Shown: positions 47,581 through 61,300, counted from the first letter of the stretch. The stretch: DNA of 64,000 nt from Phaffia rhodozyma (GCA_014706385.1 JACGZH010000009.1:310001-374000), one strand, 5' to 3'. The notes: generated by a model not told the origin, from the sequence alone. Translations and numbers: made by a program.

Positions 47581-50500
47581 TCACTTTAAAGTCCATCGAC
47601 CACCCTTCCAGATTTCTATGCGCTTCATCGGCGGCAATTCCACTCCTTTGCTATCCAACCCTGCACCAGAAGCAAGAGCTGACATGTGGAACCTCGGAAT
47701 GACAAACGTTTCCCTAGTCTCTCCTTCCTTCGAGCCTACCAGTTTCGCTTGGGAGATCGAACGAGGTGTCTCGAGCGGTTTTGAATATGAGATAAATTGA
47801 GGTGGGGAGAGAGATGGAAGCCAGGCTGGATTCATTTTCGTTACAGCTATTTTCAAGTTTAAGTAGCAAGTCGTCCAATCAAAAAAGGAAAAGTTGATAC
47901 AGAGGGTCAGTCAGAGGAACGAAGAGAAGAAGGACAAAGGAAAAAGGACATACTTTTGATCCAGATTTTGCTCGTTCGAACTACATCCTGCCAAACGACC
48001 CATTCTGGAGGTTCTCCATGGAACAAAACTGAGCTCGGATGTATGTAGACATCTTCATCCACACCCATAGCTCTATACGCTACTCCTCTTGTTGATTCGA
48101 ATTTTGCACCTGCCGATCGAGAAGATGGATCTAAAATGTCCTTTCGAACGGCTACTTGGTCGATGAAAGCGGACGTTAAAAGTTGTCGGAGGACTTTGAG
48201 CTGAGTCGAGTTGGGGGGGGAGAGTTTTGGCGAGAAAAGAGGTTGGATAGATGAAGAAGGAGAAGCAGATGGAAGGTTGGCTTGAGCGATGTGAGAAATT
48301 TGAGCTCGAAGTTTGTGTATTTCTTGCATAGCCTTCACGAGAATAAACGTCAATAGACAGAAATAAATCACGACAGTCAGTTCAGCTACCTTGTAATTAC
48401 GAAAGAAGCAAGGCCTGATGCAAACAAACCTTTGGTCGGATGAAGTTTTTGGCGCAAAACTTTTCGCCAGTGCCATCGTACTCGTAAGCGCCTACGACGG
48501 CTAGCATCCTGAAAACATCACTCGCCCCATTGCCCAGAGAGTTATAAACCTATGAAAGCGAAAGAGAATATCAGCCGGGACGCTTTACAAGGAGGGTAGC
48601 AAACGGACCAGGAAAGGGAAAAAAGAGACAGATAAACGAACCGCCTGAGTTTGGAAGAATGATCGTCTCTTCAATCTTTGTTCCTCCTTCTGTCTAATCT
48701 CTGCGCTCCTGATATGTGAAAGTTCGGCCGATGCCTCCGCCATCGACTCATCTTCATCGTCTTCACCCTCACCATCGTTACCCAATGCAGCCTCTCTCAG
48801 GAATGGATCTCCTACAGCTAGCACAGCCACCGAGGCAATCACGTAAGGTAGACAGCCATGTGACTGACCAGACACTAGCATCTTTGAGAACCTAGGCGAA
48901 ACGGGAAAGAATGAGAGTGCTTCGCCAAGAGGGGTAATCGTAGCGAACGAGCGTTCTTTCGTACTGGGGTCCAACGCTCCTAACAGCGTCAAAATTTTCT
49001 CAGCTTTGGCTAGTGAGTCCCTGTTAGGAGGTGTAGGGAATGGGAAATTGACCACAGCTGAGATGTTCATGCTCTTCATTTGGAGGACGATTCCTTCGAT
49101 AGGCATTCGAAGAATTTCTGGTTCAGCGAATTGTTCAAAGTAGTTTTCAAAGACCGGGGAGGAGTATAATCGGTAGCAATGGCCAGGACCGGTTCGACCC
49201 GCTCGACCTGCTCGCTGAGATGCGGATGCCTTGGAAATCCACGACACTTTAAAGGCCTGGACGCCAGACACCGGATCGAAGTGTCGCTCCTTGGCTCGAC
49301 CGCAATCGACAACATATCGAATCCCTGGGATAGTAAGTGAGGTCTCTGCTACGTTTGTAGCGACCACTACCAGTCTCGTGCCTTCCGGAGGTTCGGCGAA
49401 GACTTTCATCTGTTTGTCACTTGGCAAGAGCGAGTACAACGGCAAGATGTGCATCGGAACTAATCGAGATAAGGACAGATAAGATTCCGATATTGTAGAG
49501 TCAGCAAAATTTGTTCGAAATTGGCGCAGGTTGTAGAGATAGATCTGACGAAGATATCTCACCTTCAGATTCAGCCTCATTCAAGATGATTTCATCTTCC
49601 GAGTCAGAGTCGCTATCTAGAGCTTCTGGATCAGAATCAGCACCATCGTCGACATCTCCCGCTAGATCGGCCCTCTCCTGTGCGAAATCCATATCTTCGA
49701 TCTCCATGTCGGCTGATATAGTGGACAAAGTGTTTGGTTAAAGTGAATATAAGATGCATTAGTGAAATTAATAAGACAGGTATGAGAGACCTGAGAACAT
49801 GAACTAACCATTATTCGCAACAAGCTTCATATCTTTCTTTGCCTCCTCATCTTCCTTCTTTGATGTCTTCTTATCTTCCTTCCACCAATTGTTCCTCTCT
49901 TTCAGCTTGAGGTTTGCCTTTTCTCTCTGTCTCTTCCTCTCTTCCCAAGCCTTAACACCATAGGCCTTCTCTAGATTCTTGACCAATGTCTGGATCTCTC
50001 CTTGACCAGTAAGAAACACTAGAATACCTCCTGGTGGAAGCCGAGTGTGAATCTTGCTGACTTTTTTTAAGGCCTCGCCTAGGTAATCAGATGGTGTTCG
50101 TCGGTTGAAATGAACTGTGACGGGGTGTTGCCGGGTAGGAATAGTGATGGTGGGTGGAGGGGTCTTGAAAAGTCGGGTATTGAGTGTAAAATCGGTCACT
50201 CGAAGGGTAGCCGACATGATTACCAACCTCAACGGTGGGGGCTGAGCGATAGACAGTGAAGTCCAAAGAAGATAAAGTCAATAAAATTTGGCAAAACACG
50301 ACACAACCAATTGAACACATACTTTGGCACCTTCCGGAGCTTCATCAAACCGTTTTTTCCTCAGCTGAACGATTCTGCTCAACAAGCCGATCAACACATC
50401 CGTATTCACACTTCTCTCGTGCGCCTCATCTACGATCACAACCGAATACTTTGTCAACAAGAGATCTCTTGCGATCTCCCGAAGGAGAACACCATCAGTC

Positions 50501-52701
50501 ATGAACTTGATAGCTGTCTCAGGAGACACGGTAGCGTCGTATCTGATCTGGTAGGAGACTTTGGAAGAAGGGAGAGAGAGCTCAGAAGCCACTCGAGCAG
50601 CCATCGACATGGCTGCTACTCGTCTCGGTTGGGTCACAGCCACCATTCCCGGATTGTCTATCAAGTTCGATAGAGAATAAGGAGAATGAGTTACATGGGA
50701 TAGAGACCCTGGGGAAATAAAAGTAGAGAAAAATGCGCACCACTACCAGCAGTTCCAAATCCAGCCTCATATAAGAACTGAGGAACTTGCGTTGTTTTTC
50801 CTGATCCAGTCTCTCCACAGAGTACCACGACGTTGCTGATCAATATCTTTTCCATAATTTCTTGTTCATCAGCTACTACTGGGAGTTCCAACCTCTTCTT
50901 TTGAAGTTCCTCTGGTCGGTTCACAAGTTGTCTATTCTTGGGATTTGACGATCGGACAAGAAGGGATGAAGCAGGAATTCGAAGGGTTTCACCCAGAGGA
51001 CCAATTTTTACTGAGGGAATCGGTCGGGACTCTTTCTTCGGAGGAGGGACGGTGTTCAAGTCGGTAGAAAGGGGTTCGACAGCAGATTGGCCGTTTTCAT
51101 CCGTGACAGGCGTCTTGAGAGCGGAACCAGATACCAAGTTGAGACCTTCCTCGTAAGCCGGTCGAGCTTGAGATCGAGCAAGAGAAGCAGGATCGATAGG
51201 TGACTCATCGACTTGTTTGTACGTGGACTCGAGTTGTTGGATCGCCCAAGCTTTGAAATTCGTGGCCTTTCGTTTCCTCTTCGTCGTTTGCTCTTCGCTC
51301 ATCTCCTCCTCCTCCTCACTCTCCTCATCGTTCTCCTCTGAGTCGCTGTCATCCTCAGAGTCAGACATATCATCTTCGTCAGAGTCAGACATGTCATCGT
51401 CATTGTCTTCTGAATCTGTATCCATTTCCGAATCTGACGAATCGAATGATGAATCCGAAGGAGCGCTTGCTTTTTTATCGAGTGATTTCCAGGCTCCAAA
51501 TGTCATCTTGTCCAGATTTAAGATTGACGAGGTCAGTGAAAGAGGCTAAAGCAACAGGAACTTCAAATAATGATAAACTCACCATCTTTCCTTTTCCTTT
51601 AGCTTTCTTCATTGAAACGACCTTGACCGACGCGCCACCATCCTCTTTCTTTCGTAGTGCCCCTCCAACGACGACGGAACCCAAGTCGACTTTCTTGAGT
51701 GCACCTCCTACGGTTCCCGTCGCTGGCAGAGTTTCTACAGCCATCACCCCATCAATTCCGCTTGTCGGTCTGCCTTTCTGTATGAATTCTTCATGAGTCT
51801 CAGCCTCGTCCTCGGGTTCAGCAATATACCGCTGCAGAGGGACTGCCTCTCCACCAGTGTCTCCAAATTTGGACTCCCAATCATCCTCATCTTCACCTTC
51901 AGAACCGGAACCAGATGTTTCTGAATCGTTCAGTCTTCGTTTTTTGTGCTGCTTGTCAAGTAACTTTCGGACAGATAAATCTTCTGCTTTGGCCGCTCGC
52001 TCAGCATGGGAAGAGAGATGTCTAGAACCAAGGGTTGAGGCTGAGGCGAGCGAAGGAAGTAATGATGTAGGAAGTGATGCCTGGGATGCTCTGTCATTGG
52101 AGGTAGAGGTTTTATTCAAGAGGTACACAGACGATTCAGTTCATGAATATGATCGGTATTGAATTTACAGAGGGAGCAAAATAAGACGGACTGTAATTTT
52201 CCGAAGAGCTCAACACGAGCTTCCTTTTTAAGTTTCTTGGCCTGTACGGTACAAAGAGAGAAGATTAGCCAACGAATCAGATGAGGTGACCGACGAAGTG
52301 TGAAGCACGTACGATGAAGCCGTCCAGCCGCTTGAGCTTCTTACTCGACATTTTCGTCTCTGAGGCCGCTACGAGCTGTTGAGAATGATGTGCAAGTACG
52401 TGAGCGAGGAACAGATCTTGCTGGGTCATTGACAACATACGCGCTGCAGAAAGAAAAAGGGAGAAAACATCATACGAACCTCGGCCTTGAGTCTCTGCTT
52501 CCTCTCCTCTTCCTTCTCCTCTTTTGTTTTTGGGACGACAATATCCATTTGGTGGTCTCCTCCGGAAGAACCATCAGCGGTAGTACCAGCAACGGACTCG
52601 TCCACGACGGCCGTCGATCTGGATCGCTTTTTGTGGGATGAGCCCCCAGCTGTGGAGGCTCTAGCGCGAGAGTTATACCTTACCCGTTGAGGAGGTCCCA
52701 T
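47581..52701 (-). CDS. ECM16: DEAH-box RNA helicase, DHR1/ECM16 (DHX37) type
   Basis: Nucleolar helicase that releases U3 snoRNA from the pre-40S ribosome. The start [20 protein letters not shown] is basic; long acidic stretches ([16 protein letters not shown] region near 51300-51430) precede the helicase core. Motifs in order: [16 protein letters not shown] (I), [16 protein letters not shown] (Ia), [25 protein letters not shown] (II, DEAH), [15 protein letters not shown] (III), [31 protein letters not shown] (V), [19 protein letters not shown] (VI). An acidic insertion sits between the two RecA lobes ([16 protein letters not shown] and a Asp/Ser run), as known for this group. HA2/OB-fold parts follow, ending [12 protein letters not shown]. 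About eight or more introns; short N-terminal exons were partly resolved. It is convergent with the AAA gene, 206 bases apart. Confidence 0.93.
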
Positions 52702-53143
52702 CGAGTTGAGAATGCGGGCTGCAGGCGAGGGTGAGTGTGTGTATGCTGCAACGGGTACGACCGTTAGGATGTTCAAAAAAGCATTCCAAGAAAAAACTTG
52801 CTGTGTATTTTTGCGGGGCTCCTTCCCGACAAGTAGTGATCAGCAAGTGTAACCATCCAATTCAGAGTCCCCTCCGTTCGACACACCATCTGTCTTGTTG
52901 TGTTTCTATGATGGATAGTATGTGAGCGAGGTTTCCTTATGGGTATACAGACACATGCTCACCACGCCCGTTGAGATTGGTGTGAGTAGAGCGCGCTAAA
53001 GCAACAACAACTGAGCGGAGGAACAGAACTCAGGCACGAGAGTGACCCTTCCCATTACGTCAGCTCCTCTGGGCTCTTCAGCATCGTCCCGGCCAGACAA
53101 CAACCTCATCCTTACTTTCATCACCATAAATCGGATCGGAAAC
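52702..53143. promoter_or_regulatory. Divergent spacer, DHR1 helicase / Maf gene
   Basis: 442 bases between divergent starts. Nothing coding is supported; a 100-codon ORF at 53042 overlaps the Maf start region in the same frame and seems to be its upstream extension rather than a separate gene. Confidence 0.45.
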
Positions 53144-54834
53144 ATGGTAGCTCTCCCAAAGCACCAAGCCGTGCTCCCTCATGCGCTCGCCCTCCCGGCT
53201 TTCAACAAGATGGCTAACAAGCGGGTCGTTCTAGCCTCAGCCTCGCCCCGGCGGAAAGAAATCCTGCAATCACTCGTCAGTCTGTCTGATTCTCTCAATC
53301 ACTTTCTATCAAGAGCTGATCGTAAGCCAAGCTTACGCATTTGATTGCATCTGTTTGCTGACTTGAATGTAGGGACTTGCTCCGGAGATTGTGCCGTCAA
53401 CTTTTGAGGAGGATTTACCGCATGATCAGTACAGAGAAGACCTGAGTGCTTACCCAACGGCGACCGCCGGTGAAAAGGTGCGCTCCTGTTCTTCCCTTCA
53501 AGTCGAATGTAGATCGCATGTTCAATCTGAACCCTCCTTCTTGTCGTGACCAAATAATCTTAGGGCAGAGAAGTCTATGAGAGACTAGTTCGAGAAAATC
53601 CGGAAGACGCCCCAGAACTTGTGATTTCAGGTCAAACCTCATAAACCTACCATCGAGAAGCCTTCTCATGACACTGACCCTTTCTCTTGCGTAAATCGTT
53701 CAATTGATAGCCGATACAATCGTTGTGTTCCCTCCTCAGAGAGACCCACAGGCAAGATATGAACTGGGTACAGGATCTGGTGGACCGGAGAGCGTGATCT
53801 TAGAGAAACCCTCCTCGAAAGGAGATAATGTTCGCCTTGAATATCTGCTTCCTCATATGTGAATCTACTCGATCAAGCTGAATTTGACTTTGTATAAAAT
53901 ATTGATGAAACAGTTGAGAATGTTACTCGATATGAACAGTCAAACCTGCCAGGTTATCACCTCCGTTGTTTTGAGTGTGTCTTTCCCGTTCTCCTCGTTT
54001 TATTTTTCTTCGATCCCGACTTGTCTCGACTCGCTTAGAGCTCAGCCGTAATTCATTTTTGTACATACAGTATTTCCCACAATTAGCGCACCTGGCTATG
54101 CGATGCGTTCGACCACCTGCTCTACTTTAGTGACGTTCGCAAATAATCCAGTAAGCGCGTTAGAGAGTTATGGTAAGACTTTTCTCTTACATGTCCTTTT
54201 CTTCGTCTTTATGATTTCACTGGGTTGTCATTGATTGATTTTATCTCGCATTCTTAGTGGACTCGAACGAAGGAATGGTAAGCAACTCTGCTTTCTTCTT
54301 TTCTCGAAGGATCGACTCTAATTATTGTTGAACGCGGCTGTTTGAAACACACATCAGGGGAAAGCAGGTGGATTTGGAATTCAGGTATGCATTTCCTACC
54401 AGTTTTCCTTCATTTGTATCCAATTTTGCGTCATATGACTGGTGTACATGCTGAATCAATCAACTCTGTTGTGTATAGGGTCTGGGAGGTCTATTGATTG
54501 AGAAGATCGAAGGCGATTACAACAATGTTCGTCTATCGTTTGTACTCTAGTTGTCAGCCGCTTGATGTGATTGGTCTGATGCGTTCTACATTGATGGTGG
54601 GTATATGGGTGGTCAACATCATAGGTGGTCGGTTTCCCAGCTAGTCCGTTCTTCAGGTTTGCCCCCTTTCTTTTCTATCGGCTCATGTTCAATCACGATA
54701 CAAATGAACAAATCAGGTCCCTGATACTCCTTTTTCTCATTCCTTAATTTGTTCACTGCCACAAACACGATGTATGAAACAGATGGGTCAACGAGCTTTT
54801 GGACGAAGACGAAGATGATTTCCTTAACCTTTAG
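53144..54834 (+). CDS. Maf-type nucleotide pyrophosphatase
   Basis: Maf/ASMTL-family enzyme that hydrolyses non-canonical or modified nucleoside triphosphates (dTTP/UTP, m5-UTP, pseudo-UTP in characterised members), a house-cleaning role. Eleven exons add up to 765 bases and 254 residues: 53144-53275, 53373-53477, 53564-53630, 53711-53829, 53914-53974, 54071-54172, 54258-54277, 54358-54384, 54479-54526, 54625-54656, 54783-54834. Family marks: RVVLASASPRRKEIL, STFEEDLP, SADTIVVF (catalytic Asp region), ILEKPSSKGDN, SYVDSNEGMGKAGGFGIQG and VVGFPASPF. The 20- and 27-base exons restore exactly the conserved KAGGFGIQG segment. The N-terminal extension of ~25 residues may be disordered. Firm call. 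Confidence 0.94.
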
Positions 54835-55335
54835 GACATTCGATAGATTCCTTCCTCGACTTCCCGAGCCGAGAGGCACACTCTTACAATCAGTCGGCTT
54901 CCTTCCACCCACATAGCTAAACTATGTGTCTATCTAGATCCGCACCGAATGTTGTATCGTGATTCGATGGGATATTTCCTTCTGCGCTTCATGCCAGCTG
55001 TCCGAACACTCTGGAGATTAATTCTATATATCCCGGTATCAGTCTAGAAACTTGATCTTGCATTTCCGATCGTCCTTCATGGAGAATTCTGAACGACAAA
55101 CAGTCAGGAAGGTCGAGCGAGGGTCAACGCCAAGCAGAATTGACAAAAGTAAGATTAAACTAATAAAAATAACATACCAGTAGATGATTTAGAGGGCGAG
55201 AGAGCTGGTCCGATCCCCTTCTTCAGGCTTGGGGTCCGCTTTGTACACACTCGTCAAAACCTATCAGATCAAGAAAAATTGAACGAAACATAAACAGATG
55301 AGTGGGGGTGTGACATACAGAACGGTGTACTACCC
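54835..55335. other. Convergent spacer
   Basis: About 500 bases between the Maf gene (+) and the unrecognised gene (-). The piece 55189-55335 may hold additional 3' exons of the minus-strand gene (see that entry). Nothing else is supported. Confidence 0.45.
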
Positions 55336-56857
55336 TCAGCCGATGAAGCCTTCATCTGAACCAAGTTCCAATAAAGAAAGTCGTACCTTTTGAATAGCCT
55401 TAGATCTCTCCATCGATAGGTCTTTCTTCTTTTTTTTTTCCTTGGCTGAAAGTGAGGGTGATGAGGCACTTGGCTGCGTCTTTTGTTCGCCCGTCGTCTT
55501 GACTCGTTCTATCTTGTCGTTCGTATCTGTCCTCTTCTCGGTCGGTGTTTTAACTCGAGATTTAGCCTCGGTGATAGGCGACTTGGTTTGCTTTACGACA
55601 CTCCCAACGTTGACCTGTTTGTTGATTTTCGGTGGAGACATTTCCCTTTGTTTCTTATCAGACTGTCTGGTTATGGGTTTAGGTCGGGATGGGGTACCGG
55701 CAATGTTGGTTTCAGAAGGCCTTTTCTGCGTCTTGGGCGGAGGAGGAACGTTTGATGTGTTCTGTTTGAACACGACGTCTGCAGATGTTGAGGAATCGCC
55801 TTTTGACGAAACATTCTGAGTTGAAACGTTCTTTGTCTGTGGGCTTTTCTGAGCCTTTTCGAGCTTTGCCATGGCCTTTACAGACCCCTTCTGTTTCGGT
55901 TCTGGAGCGTTCGATCGTACTGAGACGGGTAACGGAGACCCTATCGGTTGTGTGCTTTGCTTGGTTTTGGCGGTTGCGAGAGTGGACGCAAGGAGAGGGC
56001 TGGAAGAAGAGGAGGAGGAGGATAAGGAGGAGGAGGAGGAGGAGGTGGATGGATTTGATATTTTTGACGCATTGTTGTCTTTTCTATTTGGATCGATGCT
56101 GAATTTGCCAGAGGCAAGTCTGAACGATGATTCCTCTAATGGAGATAATACGATCGCAACCGTCGCCAATCCTGCTGATTGAGTTTGTAGGATCTTTAAG
56201 GTCGAACGAACCATCAATGAATCAGTGAATCAGGATCATCAAAATCAAAACACACAGAGACTCATATAAGTGTTCAAAACTCACCCCCCATGGCCTGGGT
56301 TCTCTATTTATCCGACGCAGCGCCTTGAATTGATCTTCAAAAGATGTCTGGATCATACCGGACCGCTTTCCGATAGGTTTCCAAGCTTCAAGAACGCGAA
56401 TCCCGGATGTCCAGAAGAACTTCCGGAGAGTATTCGAATCTAGTTCGGGAGGCAAGAGGTGAATCTGTTGAACGCAATCGCCAGACTGGTCAGACTAAGA
56501 AAGAAAGAGAGGAAACAACGTTACGAGACGGTAACAAGCGAAGAATAGGAGACAAACACAAGTGACGACCTGAACAGGTTGGGATTTCGGTTCTTTTTCT
56601 GCTGGTCTAGTCGTCTTTTTTGTGAAGAAACCTGATCGGTTCATACCAAAGTCTGCCGGTGTTCTAGGTACGATTCGAATTGAAGCGGCCGCTTCACTCT
56701 TCGGAAGGAGGAATCTTGGTCCCGCAGCCTTCGGTTTCCATCCCGGCGAATTCCAGATATCGTTCCGTTTGTTTGGCTCGCAAAAGGATGAGTATGATCT
56801 GGGTATTATAAATGGTTCGTACGAGTGTATTGCTATGGAAGGAAGAAAGTCGGACAT
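55336..56857 (-). CDS. Unrecognised protein with Ser/Lys-rich C-terminal half
   Basis: Three or more exons. Exon 1 begins at 56857 (MSDFLPSIAIHSYEPFIIPR) and runs to KSQPVQ near 56560. Exon 2 carries SDQSGDCVQQIHLLPPELDS, NTLRKFFWTSGIRVLEAWKP, then DQFKALRRINREPRPWG; exon 3 continues ILQTQSAGLATVAIVLSPLE and turns into a Ser run, then Lys/Ser/Pro/Thr-rich sequence with a final KEKKKKKDLSMERSKAIQK. The exon-2/3 region has the alternating hydrophobic pattern of a small folded alpha/beta domain, perhaps RRM-like, but no known signature. The C-terminus is not fixed: the open frame stops at 55336, but GT/AG pairs after AIQK could lead to an exon ending at 55189 (VYKADPKPEEGDRTSSLAL). I do not recognise the family. 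Confidence 0.65.
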
Positions 56858-58303
56858 GTGTTTGATATGGTATGTGAGCTGACTTGCAAGGTGAAGGTAA
56901 GAACTCGAGCGGATGATACCTACCTCTCGGAACCGGGAAGCATGTCTTTGGGAACATCCGTTCTGTTGGCATCTCACTTGTTCTCGCCTGAATCAGACAA
57001 GAGTCCTACGCGATGACCTGGTGGTTGAGGATTGGATGAATGCCAACGTGAACGTCGTCCGGCCAGGATATGCTATCTGTATCTGGCTGGTTAGTAACCG
57101 TCGGAGGCCGGGTCTTGTTTTCTGCCTTCCAGTTGCTCATGGAAGGAGCACCATACTGCCTGTGTGTGCGCATACTAGGACAGATATGTGTTGAGGGTGG
57201 GAGCAAGTAACATTATAGAACATGCCTAGTAGCATCAGAGATGAAGCCATTTGGTTGGATGCAGCAGTTTGACTTTTGGTGAATCAGTGATTGTGAAGTG
57301 TTCCGACCGACATTCAAAGTTTGCGGTGTGATTCAACTGAGTTAGAATGAAGGATCCTTCAACTTGTTCTCTCCAGTACTGAACTGTTTATGCTCATGAG
57401 AACCTGCATTGCCAGCGTCTGTGGCTACCGAAGCAATGTCGTGGTTCATTCAATGACAAACCCGAAAACAAGTTCAACATATGTGTCCTGACGGGTACAT
57501 TGTAACGAGAGAGAGAGAGAGAGAGATGGCCGGCCGACCGCGAGTATCTATGGTACCGTTCGAACGAAAGAAGGTAGTGTAGAGGAAATAGCGCATGGCC
57601 TGAAGGGCAAGGAGAAAATGGAAGGACTGGACGGACGTGTCAAGGACGGGCAAGGCAGAATGAGGGTTGAATGATGCTCGAGAGAACTGATGATGGTCAG
57701 TCTCTCAGCATCTAGTCTCACCTTGATGATTCTCTCATGGCAACTCAAATCAATGGCTCTCGAAACTTATTGACTCAGGCGATGGTCATCATTCCGGAAC
57801 ACACGATACTCGAGAACGGATGTGGATTTGCAATGTCAGCGATCAGATCACCAAGAGGCGGGTCTCAAGCGCGGACCAACGAGCGAAGGAAGTAAGCTCG
57901 ACATATGGCTCAGCAACAACGCTTGTCAGCTTCATCAAAGACAGTACAGCAGCATGAGAGAAAGAAGATAAAACGGTGTGTGCGTTGTCGTCAGCAGATG
58001 TATGTGAAGAGAGATCAACGACTGGGTTGATGGTATCTCTCCATGTTTTCCATGCTTTTTTTAGACTCTCTCTTCGTCAGCATCGTTTACTTCCTTCCAT
58101 CATCCAACTTCGACACCCTCATCGTCGTCTCTCGATAGCCTGCTCATCTTGTAGACATTGGGCCGCATATCCTTGCTTTCCATTCTCTTCTTCTTTGTTC
58201 TTGAGTCTCCAGTGCTGCCAGTGCTTGGCCATCGTCCATCAGCATCCGCCATCCTCCTTTATCTTTGCCATAAACTCTGCATCTGCTCATATCATTTGCT
58301 GAA
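56858..58303. other. Divergent spacer, 1.4 kb
   Basis: Between the unrecognised gene (-) and the Zn2Cys6 factor (+). It contains a (GA)10 run (57507-57526) followed by ggccggccgaccg, and a CT-rich leader with ATC-rich parts before 58304. ORFs here are short and compositionally biased; none is supported. Transcription-factor genes often have long regulatory upstream regions, which would fit. Confidence 0.5.
57507..57526. repeat. (GA)10 dinucleotide repeat
   Basis: Ten uninterrupted GA units in the upstream region of the Zn2Cys6 gene, next to a GC-rich palindromic ggccggcc. Confidence 0.92.
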
Positions 58304-61300
58304 ATGGATGCTTCGGTTCTGGTCTCGCTCTCACCATCAAAAAAACGCAAATTAATAGCATCCCCGCAGCTGGCTACTATTGACGCTCTGCCTGCACTCT
58401 CGGTCAATACCTCACCCTTTCCTTCGTCAAACAAGCAGAAGCCAGTGATATCTCCCTCTGTACTCACTCCGGTTCTCACCGGACCTGGATCGCCTCCATC
58501 CGAATCGTCTGCCGAGAAACGAACGAAAACGAGCCGAGCTTGCGACAAATGCAGAAGCTCGAAAACCAGATGCGACATTCTGCCCAACTCGGAGCCTCCG
58601 GTTTGTAAGCATTGTCTAAACGCCCAGGTTGAATGCACTTTTTTCCTTCCCATCACCGAGACCAGATTCAAAAAGAAGAGGGGTTCGGAATCAGCGGCAG
58701 CTGTCGCGGCATCCACCAGTTCGGCCGCTTCCCAGGTCCTATCCCGAGAACGGAAGTCGAGTCTGGCCACACCTGATACCTCAGGTGAGGATCTGCCTAC
58801 AAGATCTCCTCCAACAGATGACCGGTGGCCTGGTAATCAACAACAACAACAGCATCGATCTGGGTCCTCATCCGCCTCTTCTATCGCACCTTCTGCGTCT
58901 ACCTCGGCTATCGTGACTCATGGCCGAGCTGGCTCCTCAACGACAAGTTCGTTCCCTCCGTCGGCCTCTGGGATCTCAAATCTCGCGTTTTCGGCCGTTC
59001 CAAACCAACCTCACTACGCACCAGCCTCACATCCGTACTCAATCCATCCGTCGCCAAAGCCGTCGTCTTTTCCGGATCAGCACCCGTTTTCGGCCGCGTC
59101 GCCCTACGCGTCTCAGACTTACAGCCCGTACCAGCTTTCAGTGTCCGCGCCGAACAACTTGTCCCCGGCCAACCCTTCGCCTTCAATACCGAACCCTCCG
59201 AAGATCGTTCCGAGATCCTCTAACGAAGGGCCTCGACTGGCCAGAGTCCAAGGTCCGACATCCGTTCCGTTCTTGCTCCATTCAAGTGCCAGCTTGCCGG
59301 CGGGCTCGTTCAGCGAGTACGATCTCAAACACCACACGTTCTATGAGATCGGAGCTGAGGGCGACGGATTGATAAAAGTTTACGATCCTTCGTCCGAAGA
59401 AAATGGCGACCATCTTGCTGGCCTCGCTGGCAAGCAACCTTGTTCTCGCTTCGGTGACAATGGAGGCGCTTCCAAGTTGACCCCGGCGGTGTTCGAAAGT
59501 CTTCTCAACATCTACTTTACCACTATTTCCCCGCTCTTCCCTGTCATTACCAAGCACGAGTTTCTTGACCTTCCTTCGCCTCCACCACTCTTGCTGTACG
59601 CCATATGCGGCGTGGCAGCTACCAGGCGAGACATCCCCCGAGAGATCTTCCAAGAGTTGAGAAAGATCATCAATGGAATTATCAAGAAGAACGATGTGCT
59701 GAGTGAAATCAGTCTAGTCAACGTACAGAGTCTTTTGGTCCTAAGTACCGTCGGCGATCTTCACAAGGTGGAGGTCAACCTTGGTGGAGCGGTCGCAAAC
59801 ATCAGACTCGGGGTTGCCGTCAGAATGTACGTGTCCATCATATCTCGGTCTCTTGGTCTTTGTCTCTTTTCTACCTTCTCTCAAAGCAGGCTTTTCCGTG
59901 GAAGACGCCGAGACTGTAAACTGACTTGCCTCTTATCAAATTACCAACACGTCTTGCAGGGCTCAAGAGCTTGGTCTCCATCGAGATGAGATCAAGAAGA
60001 CCGACCACTTGTCGGATCAAGCCCGATTGGAAGAACGAGCTTTCGTACGTTCACCTTGCTTCTCTCTTTCTCTAGCATTCCCTGTCGCCTTTTGTGCTGA
60101 TCAAAATCTCTTCCGTCTGACCATCGTTCCGAAACTCTCAGCTCGAGCTGAAGAGACGGGTATGGAGTTGCTGTGTCATCATGGACAGATGGTACGCGGC
60201 CTCGTTAGGTGTGCCAATCCTGATCGATCTGCACGATTGCGACGTTCTTCTACCCGGTAAGTGCCTCTTTTCTTTGTTTTCCTTATCTCATATTCTCATC
60301 GGGCTGATCTCAACGAACCTTTTCAACGATCGACAAAAGATCCGTTCGAGGTTCCCCTACCTGATCGAATATCCGATCCGGCCTGCCAGGGCGCGCCTTA
60401 TCTTTTCCTCAGCGAATTTCTCAAACTGAGCATCTTACTTGGAAAAGTGACCAAGACGATCTATGGGTATGTGCTCTTTCATCTCTGTCACAAGACGTTT
60501 CGTCTTCTGATATTCCTCGTTTCCTTGACCGTTCGTTTTCAAGTCCGATGGGGTTAGCCCATACGAATGACCAACAACTGAACGACCTGTTAAGAGAGTT
60601 GAGGTTCTGGCGATCTAGTCTTGCTCCGGCTTTACAATTTCAGGGTCCTCATACTGGTCTGCAAGCAGGTTCGTATCTGTCTTTTGACTTTCTGTACATA
60701 TTCCCACGCAGTGCACTGACAGTCCAGTTTGATCAGGTCTCTTGCAAGTGTTTTATACTGCAATCTTATTCTTGTTGTATGTATTCCTGTTCTATCGAGG
60801 CGTCTTGAGTCCGAATCTGAGGCGTCTTGGACTAATTTTGTTCGTTCTTTCCATTGCATCATGTCACAGCTGGAGAGTCCACCAGCGGATTTCCTATGAA
60901 GGTCCTCGACACCTAACGTTCTGCCTCGATATCTCCTCCTGGACGGAGTGCTTTTCGTTGTCTAAAGAGGCTATCTTTTGGCTAGATGCGAATGATTCCG
61001 CATTGGATACATTTTTTGTGACCTCTTATTCGGCCACTTCGATAGCGCTCATTCAGGTACGGGTGTTCCCCTCTCTTTCGTCAGATCAAAGTTGTGATGC
61101 ATCAGTTGAACGGAGTTGGTCTCGTTCTTGCAGTATCATACCTGGGCTAGAAGGAAAGATCCGGCGGCGCTGGAAGCGCTCAAAACGCTAAGTGGGACGT
61201 GCCGTAGATGGGAAACCGCTGTGCAACCTGAACACATGAGTATCCGTCGTAGAGTAAGTCATCAACTCTACTCGTTTCGGTGTTGCTCCTTTGGCTTTCC

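Noticed and set aside
58144..58770. 208-codon minus-strand ORF
   Set aside because: Antisense to the zinc-cluster exon, which has the full C6 signature.
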